NCBI RefSeq assembly: GCF_000013665.1
Contig: NC_007912.1
Coordinates: 4,959,684 to 5,023,683, forward strand
Direction of reading: 5' to 3'
DNA length: 64,000 bases
Source: Saccharophagus degradans 2-40
GTDB taxonomy: Bacteria; Pseudomonadota; Gammaproteobacteria; Pseudomonadales; Cellvibrionaceae
Each line of letters opens with the position of its first letter. Position 1 is the first letter of the stretch. The translations under genes were made by a program, and so were the position numbers. Below are positions 27,630 to 36,616 of the stretch, one piece after another. Below the pieces are notes generated by a model. It worked only from the letters and a program-made list of their open reading frames with translations. It had not been told where the DNA came from and ran no database searches.

Positions 27630-28973
27630 TTACTCGAAATATGCAATATCTTCACATTGCGCTTCAAAGCAGTGTAATAACACAAATGCTCTCAGCGCAG
27701 CATAGTCATACACTTCACTATTGCTTGCATGAAGCCTTATATTAAAGTCTATACCAGCACTAAAATCCGGTTGAATAATATTTGGGAAGTAGGGGATAGT
27801 AATAGCTCCTGTATTAGGGGCATATATCTCCCAGCGAAAGTGCTCACCACTTAGTGTTTCACCAGCAATAGTTATATTCACACTATCATAACCATCTAAC
27901 TCTTCGCCAAGCCAAACCACATCCATTTGTTCGCCATAATTTATTACAATATCCGTAAACGCACCTGTTGCTACTTTTACGTCCATCTCTGTTGGTATAG
28001 TTTCCGAGGCAATATTAGCAAAATACCACTGAAATCGATCATAAGAGTCACCAACTTGAAACCAGGACACATTGGAATTATATTTATCCGCTTCCAAGTT
28101 AATTACATTCATATTAGTAGTCTGGTCAGCCTCACTTTGATAACCACCGATTCTAAATGATGACCTCAAGGGATCGTTATTAATCGCCCAAATATCAAAG
28201 ACGACACTACGAGAAGTTGGATTTATAATCGATACTTGAATAAATTCGGTAAGCAAAGACTCTAAGTAAATTCTCGTATTGTCTAAGTAGTCATCACTGG
28301 TTAGAAACGTATAACCAATTGTATGCCCATCTCTACCTTCAACTACAGCCAGAATATTGTCGTTGGCCCCTACATAATCAGGGTACGTTCTACTAATACT
28401 GTTATAGCTAGTAGAACGAGACCAACTTCGATCGCATGCACTTAAGCCTGAAACTCCAACACCCTCTACATCGTCGCCATAATTGATTTCGCCAGTTAAT
28501 TGCGAAGCATCAAATGTAAGCTCCTTACACCCCTCAGACTCGTCTCGGGTATAATAATCAATAGGTGAAGAATCGAGGTATATTTTTTCCTCAGAACCCA
28601 CAAAAAAAGAGGTGAATATATTTATGAAAACATGGTCTTCTACTATGGTTTCAAATGACGCTGTATAAGCTTCGGGTTCCTCCTCTGGGAATTCAAAGCG
28701 ATTTCCTTCGAAGCCTGAAATTGAAGCAACGTTTTCGCCGCTAACGCTATGAGTATAAAATTCAGCTATAGGCGCGACAACATCGTCTTCTGTCTGCTCA
28801 AAGTCTTCACCTATGTAGAAAAATTCTACACTGGATAATACTGGCGAACTGATTGGAGGGTCAGATGGGTCTATAACTGGGTTGCTTACCGGATCGGTTT
28901 TGGTGCTATTACCGCCACCGCAAGCAGCTACAATTAACGCTGGCAGTATTATCGTTAAGTTTTTTATATTCAT
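27630..28973 (-). CDS. Lipoprotein of unknown function
   Basis: 447 residues. Signal peptide with lipobox VAAC (Cys at about 18), followed by a Gly/Ser/Pro linker (GGGNSTKTDPVSNPVIDPSD). The mature part is acidic and beta-rich with many Tyr and Asp and no motif I recognise. Two Cys pairs are present (CKELTF, SACDRS). Position 2 after the lipid Cys is Gly, so outer-membrane sorting is expected. Monocistronic. Its A+T-richer codon use and lack of family fit accessory DNA. Confidence 0.7.
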   Translation of the reverse strand: MNIKNLTIILPALIVAACGGGNSTKTDPVSNPVIDPSDPPISSPVLSSVEFFYIGEDFEQTEDDVVAPIAEFYTHSVSGENVASISGFEGNRFEFPEEEPEAYTASFETIVEDHVFINIFTSFFVGSEEKIYLDSSPIDYYTRDESEGCKELTFDASQLTGEINYGDDVEGVGVSGLSACDRSWSRSTSYNSISRTYPDYVGANDNILAVVEGRDGHTIGYTFLTSDDYLDNTRIYLESLLTEFIQVSIINPTSRSVVFDIWAINNDPLRSSFRIGGYQSEADQTTNMNVINLEADKYNSNVSWFQVGDSYDRFQWYFANIASETIPTEMDVKVATGAFTDIVINYGEQMDVVWLGEELDGYDSVNITIAGETLSGEHFRWEIYAPNTGAITIPYFPNIIQPDFSAGIDFNIRLHASNSEVYDYAALRAFVLLHCFEAQCEDIAYFE

Positions 28974-29211
28974 TTATATTTCCCTATTCTAAGTAACACA
29001 GACTGTTGTGTTTAACTCATCCGTGTAAATACTATTTACTTTATAGTTAATAAACACTTAATTAAATAAGCATTGATTATGAATTTAGATGGTAATACCT
29101 AGCTCACAAGTAGGATGAACGTTAGCGAATTTTGGTTACCAACGCACACCCAACGTTTACTTGCGAAAAATTGTAGATATTAACTAGTTACTAGCGATTA
29201 GCATTTCCCAA

Positions 29212-30567
29212 CTATTTTTTTACCGGCCTAGCCCAACCTTTAATATTACTTTGTTTTGCGCGGGCAATAATTAAATCACCTTCTTCAGAGTTTTTGGTCA
29301 CAATCGACCCTGCACCCACAGTCGCATTTTTACCTACGGTTACAGGCGCGACTAAAGCAGAGTTACTGCCTATAAATGCGCCGTCTTCGATTGTTGTTTT
29401 AGATTTGTTTACGCCATCGTAATTACAAGTAATGGTACCGGCGCCGATATTTACACCTGCACCAATTTCCGCATCGCCTACGTAGCTTAAATGGTTAACT
29501 TTACTGCCTTCGCCTATAACTGCCTTTTTGGTTTCTACAAAGTTGCCAATTTTGGCTTTGCTGGCAAGTTGGCTGCCAGGGCGCAAGCGCGCGAAGGGGC
29601 CGATGTTACAGTTTTCCGCTAGAGTAGATTCTTCTAGAATACTGTTAGCTAAAATAACGGTGCCATCGCCAATGGTGCTATCGCTTATTACGCAATTAGG
29701 GCCGATGTGTACGTTGTTGCCCAACACCACTTTACCTTCAAAAACACAGTTCACATCTATTACGCAATCGCGACCTACTTCGATACTGCCGCGACAATCT
29801 AAGCGGGCGGGGTCGAGTAGGGTAGCGCCGGCCACCATTAATTCTTCGGCAACTTGGCGTTGAAAAATGCGCTCTAGCTCGGCTTGTTGCAGGCGGTTAT
29901 TTACACCTAATACTTCGTATTCGTCTTTTGGTTGGGCGGTTTCTATTGCAATGTCATCTGCACTGCTCATAGCAATAATATCGGTTAGGTAGTACTCACC
30001 CTGGGCATTGTCATTCGACAGTGCCGGTAGCCATTTGGCTAAGTGGGCGCTTTTTACTGCCATTACGCCGGTGTTTACTTCGTCTATTTTAAGCTGCTCT
30101 GGGTTAGCGTCTTTTTGCTCAACAATTGCTGTTACGCTGCCGTTAGTGCGCACAATGCGGCCATAGCCATTAGGGTCGGCTAGGTTAACCGTTAACAAAC
30201 CCATAGAGCTGTCACTTACTTTAGCGCGCAGCTCTGCAAGGGTATCTGTTTTGGTAAGCGGTACATCGCCATACAGTATTAGCGTGTCTGACTCTGGGTT
30301 AAGGTGAGGCAGCACCTGCAAAACCGCGTGGCCAGTGCCCAATTGTTCGGTTTGCTCCACAAAGTTTACATCGCGGCCTGCCAATGCCTCACGCACCATA
30401 TCGGCACCGTGGCCAATAATTACGTGTACCTTATCGGCGTTAAGCTCTGCAGATCGATCTAGCACATGCTCTAGGAAAGGTTTACCCGCTAAGGTGTGCA
30501 GTACTTTGGGTTTATCTGAACGCATGCGCGTGCCTTTACCGGCCGCAAGAATGATGATTTCTAGCAT
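29212..30567 (-). CDS. glmU: Bifunctional UDP-GlcNAc pyrophosphorylase / GlcN-1-P acetyltransferase
   Basis: 451 residues, the full family length. Makes UDP-GlcNAc from glucosamine 1-phosphate, acetyl-CoA and UTP. N-terminal uridylyltransferase (LAAGKGTRMRSDKPKVLH, YGDVPLTK, GEYYLTDII) and C-terminal left-handed beta helix with hexapeptide repeats (IGDGTVILANSILEE, NFVETKKAVIGEGSKVNHLS, NIGAGTITCNYDG, IGSNSALVAPVTVG). In E. coli and pseudomonads it lies directly after atpC; here 7 kb of sugar-locus DNA lies between them. Confidence 0.98.
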   Translation of the reverse strand: MLEIIILAAGKGTRMRSDKPKVLHTLAGKPFLEHVLDRSAELNADKVHVIIGHGADMVREALAGRDVNFVEQTEQLGTGHAVLQVLPHLNPESDTLILYGDVPLTKTDTLAELRAKVSDSSMGLLTVNLADPNGYGRIVRTNGSVTAIVEQKDANPEQLKIDEVNTGVMAVKSAHLAKWLPALSNDNAQGEYYLTDIIAMSSADDIAIETAQPKDEYEVLGVNNRLQQAELERIFQRQVAEELMVAGATLLDPARLDCRGSIEVGRDCVIDVNCVFEGKVVLGNNVHIGPNCVISDSTIGDGTVILANSILEESTLAENCNIGPFARLRPGSQLASKAKIGNFVETKKAVIGEGSKVNHLSYVGDAEIGAGVNIGAGTITCNYDGVNKSKTTIEDGAFIGSNSALVAPVTVGKNATVGAGSIVTKNSEEGDLIIARAKQSNIKGWARPVKK

Positions 30568-30822
30568 AGTGCCCTCTAAGCGAAGAAGTTATCCATTGTT
30601 TAGGGGCGTAAGTATACAGGGTTCGCTTTGCAGTTCTGCGAATTTTTAGCTCACAATATTGTCTATTTGCCGCTATCTAGTAGAAACTACCAATGTGTTT
30701 GTGCTGCAGCAAGGAAGGCGTATTTGCAACAATTGCGGTCTTATGCGCTCATTCAGCCACATGGTAATAGATCTTGTTATACTCAGTAATATACTTCGAT
30801 TTCGACAGCAGAAGGTTTCCTC

Positions 30823-31845
30823 GTGTCTAAGCCAACCAAAAAGCCCACACCACAAATGTCTGATATTGCTCGCCTTGCCGGTGTATCTAAATCGACAGTA
30901 TCGCGGGCGCTGGCTAATTCACCACTGGTAAATCAAGAAACAAAAGACTTAGTACAAAAAATTGCTCGCGAGCAGAATTATCGCCTGAACACAGTAGCGC
31001 GTAACTTTAGGCTGAAAGAGTCGCTTACCATTGCTGTACTTATTCCCTCCGCAGGTAACGCTGGCTGGCGCCTATCAGACCCATTCTTTCTTGAGTTACT
31101 TGGCTCAATTGCAGAAGCGGTAGATCGCCACGACCATCAACTACTACTTTCGCGTACATCTGCGCAAGATAGCGATTGGATTGAAGACTTTGTTAATAAA
31201 CGCAGGGCCGACGGCATAATATTGATTGGTCAGGGCTCGCAACACGAGGCAATTAATAAGCTAGCCGCAACATTTAAAGCTATTTCAGTTTGGGGCGCTA
31301 AAATAGATGAGCACCAGCACTACCCGGTAGTGGGTAGCGATAATGTATTGGGCGGCCATAGGGCTACCGCACATTTAATTGAGCGCGGGCGTAAGCGTAT
31401 TTTATTTTTAGGCTATAACACGCTGCCCGAAGTATCGCAGCGTTATAGAGGCTATTGCGATGCTCATGCCAGCGCAAATCTCGCCATTGACCCTAAACTG
31501 CAAGTAGCGACGGGTTCAGACGAATCTGATGGCTACCTCGCGGTTATCAACGCTATTGAATCCAATATTGACTTTGACGGCGTGTTTGCTGTGAGTGATG
31601 TACTGGCTATGTCGGCAATTCGGGCACTGCAGGAACGAAAAATATCAGTCCCTAAAGATGTTTCTGTTGTGGGTTACGATGATATTGCCTTAGCAAGCTA
31701 CTACAACCCGCCAATTACCACCATCCACCAGAACCGCTCTGCGGGCGGAAAAATTTTAGTGGATAACTTACTAGAAGCAATAGAAGGGCATAAGCCAGAA
31801 ATGATAAGCTTGAACCCTGAACTTATTATTCGGGGCTCAAGCTAA
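30823..31845 (+). CDS. LacI-family sugar regulator
   Basis: 340 residues from GTG 30823, preceded by GAAGG. HTH MSDIARLAGVSKSTVSRALA with the hinge RLNTVARNFRL (LNxxARxL-type), then a ribose-binding-like effector domain with VPKDVSVVGYDDIALASYYN near the C-terminus. It is the first gene of the sugar locus and the likely ligand is a sugar or fructoside. The paired operators at 36.5 kb are the expected targets. Confidence 0.93.
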   Translation: MSKPTKKPTPQMSDIARLAGVSKSTVSRALANSPLVNQETKDLVQKIAREQNYRLNTVARNFRLKESLTIAVLIPSAGNAGWRLSDPFFLELLGSIAEAVDRHDHQLLLSRTSAQDSDWIEDFVNKRRADGIILIGQGSQHEAINKLAATFKAISVWGAKIDEHQHYPVVGSDNVLGGHRATAHLIERGRKRILFLGYNTLPEVSQRYRGYCDAHASANLAIDPKLQVATGSDESDGYLAVINAIESNIDFDGVFAVSDVLAMSAIRALQERKISVPKDVSVVGYDDIALASYYNPPITTIHQNRSAGGKILVDNLLEAIEGHKPEMISLNPELIIRGSS

Positions 31846-31878
31846 GTGCTTATTAAAACTAAATTGTTTGTAAGCCTT

Positions 31879-33000
31879 TTAGTAAACAGGTTTGGCAGAA
31901 ATTTTTTGCAACCTGCCTATCTCATTCAAATCTATTTTAACTATTGGCGCAAAAGATAATATCTGCTCGGGGGCTGTCGCTTCAGTGTACGGAGCCATGC
32001 AGTAGAGTGTATCGTTTTCGAAATCCGCTTTTAAAACAGTCATACCAAATAAACTCTCTAAGCCGTCCACTTCGCTAGTTTGCGTACCGGCCTTTTGCCA
32101 AGGGCCAGTTAAACTTGGCGCAGTATATAAGCGTATACGTTTATCCACTTCACTTTCGCTTTGCGCTTCGCTTGTTCGCGTAGTAGTCGCTGCGATGAGA
32201 ACATAGCGTTTGTTTAGTTCGTCCACATAGATTTGCGGTAACTCTAATTGAGTAAACTCGTCATCATCTGGCAATGTTGTAGGGCCAAACAACTGGGTTG
32301 CCGATATATCTTCGTTACTTAGATTTATACTCGCAGCACCAAAAGCGCATTGAGTGGCGGATTTTTTTGCCGCCCACACGAGTTTATATGGTTGCTTTTC
32401 ATCGAGTGTATCTGCAATTAAAAATGGATCGCGCCACGCTGTAATTGGGCCATTATTTTCGCCACCAGCCAAACCGATTTTGTCTTTTTCAGCAAAGAAA
32501 TAACCCGCTGCTCGTAGAGAAGCTTCGTGTAACTCTGGGCAAAACAACACCTTACCGCTTTTATCCCCCATTGTTTGCGCGCTATCTGCAATTCCAATTG
32601 CTAAGTTTTGTACAAAAGGTTTTTCTTTACCGCGCTCACGTATACCGGTATACGCTACTGCTAGTCTACCATCAGAAAGGGGCAATACAGACCCACTCCA
32701 TACATTGCGAGCATCGTGTCCGTCACTAGCATTGTTAGGCTGTTGAAAAACGCCTTTATCTAACCACGTTTTGCCTAAATTTTCTGAATAAAAATGGCGA
32801 ACATGAAAGGGATAATTATTTCTCTGGCTTGCAGCAACAGGTGAGCCATCTATCGCTTTTTTAGGCACAGCTAAACAGTACAAGTGCAACTCGTCGGCAA
32901 CACTAAAACCCCAGGCATCCCACAGGTAAAGTTCTGGATGGATAATTTCACCATCGAATGCTTCTGGCCAAGGAGCCGGTGCCTCTATTAATTTACTCAT
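31879..33000 (-). CDS. Clan GH-J (GH32/GH68-like) fructoside-active enzyme
   Basis: 373 residues with no signal peptide, so cytosolic. Five-bladed propeller signatures of GH32/GH68: LYLWDAWGFS holds the nucleophile Asp (compare WDSWP in levansucrases), AWRDPFLI the RDP transition-state Asp, and QLELPQIY a Glu at the acid/base position. It would split sucrose or fructo-oligosaccharides to give fructose. GH68 resembles it more than classic invertase (no NDPNG), but the family is not certain. The ATG overlaps the end of the fructokinase gene by eight bases. Confidence 0.8.
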   Translation of the reverse strand: MSKLIEAPAPWPEAFDGEIIHPELYLWDAWGFSVADELHLYCLAVPKKAIDGSPVAASQRNNYPFHVRHFYSENLGKTWLDKGVFQQPNNASDGHDARNVWSGSVLPLSDGRLAVAYTGIRERGKEKPFVQNLAIGIADSAQTMGDKSGKVLFCPELHEASLRAAGYFFAEKDKIGLAGGENNGPITAWRDPFLIADTLDEKQPYKLVWAAKKSATQCAFGAASINLSNEDISATQLFGPTTLPDDDEFTQLELPQIYVDELNKRYVLIAATTTRTSEAQSESEVDKRIRLYTAPSLTGPWQKAGTQTSEVDGLESLFGMTVLKADFENDTLYCMAPYTEATAPEQILSFAPIVKIDLNEIGRLQKISAKPVY

Positions 33001-33883
33001 TAATATTTTCCCTTGCTAGTAGAAATGCGCCAGCTAAGCCAGCACCAGTGGAATAGGAAGACGCCTTAATAAAACTATCTAAATTCTGTGGCACTGCTTT
33101 CGCTGGCAGGTATCCACCTGCAAGATGAGCAAAATATTTATGTACCATCGGAATAATAAAAGTATTTTGCAGCACCCCACCGCCAAGAATAATGTTGTTG
33201 GGTGAGTAGGCTAAAGTAGCCGTATAACAAAGGCGCGCCAAATGAAAACCGACCGATTCCCACATAATGTGATCGCTCTCGGCCTCTTCTGGTAATATTT
33301 TCCATCGCTGCTTTAACGCTGGGCCAGAGATTAACCCTTCAACACAATCGCCGTGCCTAATGCAAACTCCTTTTGGTTCTATTGCCAATCGTTCGCTGTA
33401 GCAATGGCCTAGCTCTGGGTGTAACTCACCCGTAAGCGTTGCGCCATTTATAACCACGCCTACACCTACGCCTGTACCTACCGTAATATATACAGAATTG
33501 CAGTTACTCTTTTCTAATCGCTGATGCTCTGCGTAAGCTGCCGCGTTTACGTCGGTGTCCAATGCTATGGGGCAATCAAATACGTTAAATGCTTCTAGAA
33601 TATTCTGATCGCACCATGCTAATTTCGGGCTATTTAAAATGGTGCCATAGCTAGCTGATTGCTTGTCTATATCTACCGGCCCAAAGCTTGCTATACCCAA
33701 TGCTTTAATAGCACCTAATTTGTTCTGTGCCGTTTGTAAAAAATCGACACAAGCTGGCAAAGTATCACTTGGTGTATGGGTAGGAATACGGGTAGCCATA
33801 AGTGGTTCATCTACCGTATAACCAACGCTTATATTAATTTTTGTACCGCCCGCTTCTATGGCAGCAATTAAAGTATTACTCAT
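32993..33883 (-). CDS. ROK-family fructokinase
   Basis: 296 residues. Phosphorylates fructose to fructose 6-phosphate with ATP in the cytosol. ATP loop AIEAGGTKINISVG, catalytic Asp in LDTDVNAAAYAEH, GTGVGVGVV, and the zinc-binding block HPELGHCYS with CIRHGDCVEGLISGP, which is typical of the YdhR/Mak-type fructokinases. Overlaps the GH-J gene, which would provide fructose. A partial terminator separates it from the receptor gene upstream. Confidence 0.93.
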   Translation of the reverse strand: MSNTLIAAIEAGGTKINISVGYTVDEPLMATRIPTHTPSDTLPACVDFLQTAQNKLGAIKALGIASFGPVDIDKQSASYGTILNSPKLAWCDQNILEAFNVFDCPIALDTDVNAAAYAEHQRLEKSNCNSVYITVGTGVGVGVVINGATLTGELHPELGHCYSERLAIEPKGVCIRHGDCVEGLISGPALKQRWKILPEEAESDHIMWESVGFHLARLCYTATLAYSPNNIILGGGVLQNTFIIPMVHKYFAHLAGGYLPAKAVPQNLDSFIKASSYSTGAGLAGAFLLARENINE

Positions 33884-33904
33884 AATCTTTACCGTATAAA
33901 AAAG

Positions 33905-33953
33905 ACCGCTACTACATACGTAACAACATTTATAACAACTATGTAGTAGCGGT
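33905..33953 (-). terminator. Terminator or attenuating hairpin between receptor and kinase
   Basis: ACCGCTACTACATA pairs perfectly (14 bp) with TATGTAGTAGCGGT around a 21-base loop; on the minus strand it is followed by CTTTTTT. It lies between the TonB receptor stop and the fructokinase start, so it may set a lower level for the enzymes than for the receptor. Confidence 0.75.
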
Positions 33954-33963
33954 TAAGATTCGC

Positions 33964-36402
33964 CTAGAACTGATACTTGACTGACAAGCTAGTAGAGCGT
34001 CCGGCGATGGATCTAGCGCGTACATAGTCTGCACCGCTAATAGAGATAGGAGTATTTTCTTCAGCTTCGGTCACGCCAATTTGATCAAAAATATTGTTAA
34101 CCGCTAGCGAAACCGTAAAGCCGTCTGCAAGGCCAAAATTAACGTAACCATTAACATAGTTGTAACCATCAAGCGTGTAGTCGTTGGCGTCTTGCGCGTA
34201 GGAATCGGTGGTGCCTATGAGTGTCAAGCCAGCGCTGTGATCACTCCAAGCATAGGATGCTGTTGTTGAATAAACTAAATCGGCTTGGCGGCGAGGAGTA
34301 TTACCAATTAACGATGCATCGTTACTGCTCACAATTTCTGCTTGAGTCCAAGTCGCGTTTGCAAGTAGCGTAACTGCACCAAGATTCGCAAACGTTTCTA
34401 GCTCTAGCCCAGTAGATTCATATTCACGAACACGCGCGGTTAATGTGCTGCCATTGGTACCTTCAGAGTTTACATCGTCGGTTTGAACATAAAATGCTGT
34501 GGCAAAAATACCGGCGTAGTCACCTTCGCGCTTATAACCAAATTCGTATTGGCGCACTCGGTTTTCCACCGCACCATCCACAACGGTACCATCTACAATA
34601 AAGCCACCGTCACCTAAGCGGTCTGTGTTCGCGCGGCCGCCATCACTGATGTTGGCAAAAATAGCGGAGTAATCGTTAAGTAAATAGTTTGCACCCAAAG
34701 CATAGGAGGTATATGCCCAATCGTATTTATATTGGCTGCCTGCAATTGACGCCTGGCTGATAGTTTGAGCTTGGCTTTCTGCGAGAGAGATTTCTCCATT
34801 GCCATCAAAATCAACACTGTTATTCGCACCAAACGCGTAATGACCAATTGCATCGCCGCTATCGCTGCGAACACTAGCGCTTACACTTAAGTCGTCATTA
34901 ATATTTGCATTTAAAGCAATGTAGACCGCGTCTAAGTTTGTTTCTAGCGCGGTATCGCGATAACAACAGTAACCCCAGTCAGGCGCGCCGTAAGCAACTA
35001 AGCCACCTGTTGTTAGTTGGGCGTCGTCTTCATAAGCATTTAGTAGGCGCGTTTCATCCGCTACATCTGCAATATAGGTTTGCCAATACCAGTTTATATC
35101 TATGGCTTGGCTTGCTGTGTAATAGCCAGCGGTAATATCCCAGCTATCAAATTGTTTGGTTAAGCTAATATCGTTACTAAAATTATTTAAACTATTAATA
35201 TCGTTATCAAACGTACGAATATTTTGAATTAAGCCGTTGCCATTAAGGTTTGCCAAGTCGCTTGCACTTAGTAGTTCTCCCGCGTTTTTACCAGAAGCAT
35301 AGGCCAAGCCGTTTGCGCTACCTAAACCAGAAGCAATACCTGAAGGGTCTGACGCCGCGCCAATATTTGCGCTGAACGCACCAACAAATTTACCTGAATT
35401 CTGGGCAACTCGAAATTTTTCACTAAGAATTAGGTCGTCAGTTATATCAAACTGAATTTGACCGCCGATCACTTGTGATTTTACTGAGCTACCATCACCA
35501 ATACTTGAATGGCGTACACCTGTTCCGCCATCACCGGTTTGTATTGCAAGCAGTTCACTTGGAATATTAGAAGATTTGAGGGCATCGAAACCAGTAATGC
35601 TATCGCCACCCGCGCGCATAGGCATGGGCAAGTAGGTGGTGGTTTTGTCATCTAGCACTTTGCCGTATACACGCACATAGCCGCGATCAAATTCTTTTTT
35701 AATACTCAGCTTTAATTGGCCACCTTTGTTACCATTAAACCCTGTGTCTCGCACACCTTCACCGGTGCGATAGTAGCCGCCAACGTGGAACATCCAACCG
35801 TCAGAAAATGGACTGCCGTACTCAAAGTCCATGCGGTTTGAGTCGTAATCAACGCCGGTGCTAAAGCCAACACTACCGCCTTCCTCCTCACCTGTTTTAC
35901 TTACAAAGTTAATAACAGCAGCAGGGGAGTTACTTGCCAATGTAGCTGAAGTACCGCCTTTGACGGCCTGAATTTGGCTAACTGTCCAGTCATAACTAAG
36001 ATAGTTATCGGCGTTACCTACAATTACATCGCCGTATTGCATTACAGGCAAACCATCTTCATGCAGTTGCATAAACTTGCCACCACCGGATGCTACGGGT
36101 ATGCCGCGAATAGAAAGGTTGGTATTACTCTCACCGGCTGACGCTTCTGAGCGCACACCAGGAATGGCTAAGAAAATTTCTGTGGTACTGCGGGCCACAC
36201 TGTTTTCTACCCGCTCGGGTGACAAGGTGGTAGAGGACACACTTGCATCCATTTTTGTTTGTTGGGTAGGTAAGCCCGTCACTAATACTTCTTCCAGCGC
36301 GAGTCCCGTCGACTCTGCATGGGCAAAACCCGCGATCGCCGAAGCAACCATGAAACTTAAGACATTCTTAGCTAATACTTGGTTAGTGTTTTGTGTGCTC
36401 AT
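33964..36402 (-). CDS. TonB-dependent outer-membrane receptor of the sugar locus
   Basis: 812 residues. Signal peptide ends near AHAES (about residue 29), a TonB-box-like segment LEEVLVTG follows, then a plug domain (about 45-165, NLSIRGIPVASGGGKFMQLH, VKGGTSATLASNSPAAVINF) and a 22-strand barrel ending SLSVKYQF with terminal Phe. It imports a ligand using the proton-motive force. Context (LacI, GH-J, fructokinase, MFS) suggests sucrose or an oligofructoside. Two LacI-type operators lie just upstream in the region shared with the MFS gene. Confidence 0.95.
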   Translation of the reverse strand: MSTQNTNQVLAKNVLSFMVASAIAGFAHAESTGLALEEVLVTGLPTQQTKMDASVSSTTLSPERVENSVARSTTEIFLAIPGVRSEASAGESNTNLSIRGIPVASGGGKFMQLHEDGLPVMQYGDVIVGNADNYLSYDWTVSQIQAVKGGTSATLASNSPAAVINFVSKTGEEEGGSVGFSTGVDYDSNRMDFEYGSPFSDGWMFHVGGYYRTGEGVRDTGFNGNKGGQLKLSIKKEFDRGYVRVYGKVLDDKTTTYLPMPMRAGGDSITGFDALKSSNIPSELLAIQTGDGGTGVRHSSIGDGSSVKSQVIGGQIQFDITDDLILSEKFRVAQNSGKFVGAFSANIGAASDPSGIASGLGSANGLAYASGKNAGELLSASDLANLNGNGLIQNIRTFDNDINSLNNFSNDISLTKQFDSWDITAGYYTASQAIDINWYWQTYIADVADETRLLNAYEDDAQLTTGGLVAYGAPDWGYCCYRDTALETNLDAVYIALNANINDDLSVSASVRSDSGDAIGHYAFGANNSVDFDGNGEISLAESQAQTISQASIAGSQYKYDWAYTSYALGANYLLNDYSAIFANISDGGRANTDRLGDGGFIVDGTVVDGAVENRVRQYEFGYKREGDYAGIFATAFYVQTDDVNSEGTNGSTLTARVREYESTGLELETFANLGAVTLLANATWTQAEIVSSNDASLIGNTPRRQADLVYSTTASYAWSDHSAGLTLIGTTDSYAQDANDYTLDGYNYVNGYVNFGLADGFTVSLAVNNIFDQIGVTEAEENTPISISGADYVRARSIAGRSTSLSVKYQF

Positions 36403-36494
36403 CGACTTTCACCTGTATATGTACTTAGTATTTATAGTTAAAAACGGGCTCTTTGGCCGCAGTTTGATTTGGCTACATTTCAACCATAGATCAA

Positions 36495-36510
36495 TTACAA
36501 ACGATTGCAA
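36495..36510. promoter_or_regulatory. LacI-type operator, site 1
   Basis: TTACAAACGATTGCAA, a near-perfect palindrome (one mismatch from TTGCAAnCGnTTGCAA) with the central CG typical of LacI-family sites. Centre to centre 22 bases from site 2, two helical turns. Confidence 0.7.
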
Positions 36511-36516
36511 AATAAA

Positions 36517-36532
36517 TTGCAACCGATTGCAA
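36517..36532. promoter_or_regulatory. LacI-type operator, site 2
   Basis: TTGCAACCGATTGCAA, a palindrome with perfect six-base arms, between the receptor (minus) and the MFS gene (plus). It is placed to control both. The LacI-family protein encoded at 30.8 kb is the natural candidate. Confidence 0.78.
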
Positions 36533-36616
36533 TAAACTTTTTTTGGTCATAAACTAGCTATATGGTTTAAAACATAAACAATTGACTAGAGCGTACTAAG
36601 CGCCAGAGGCCTACAA

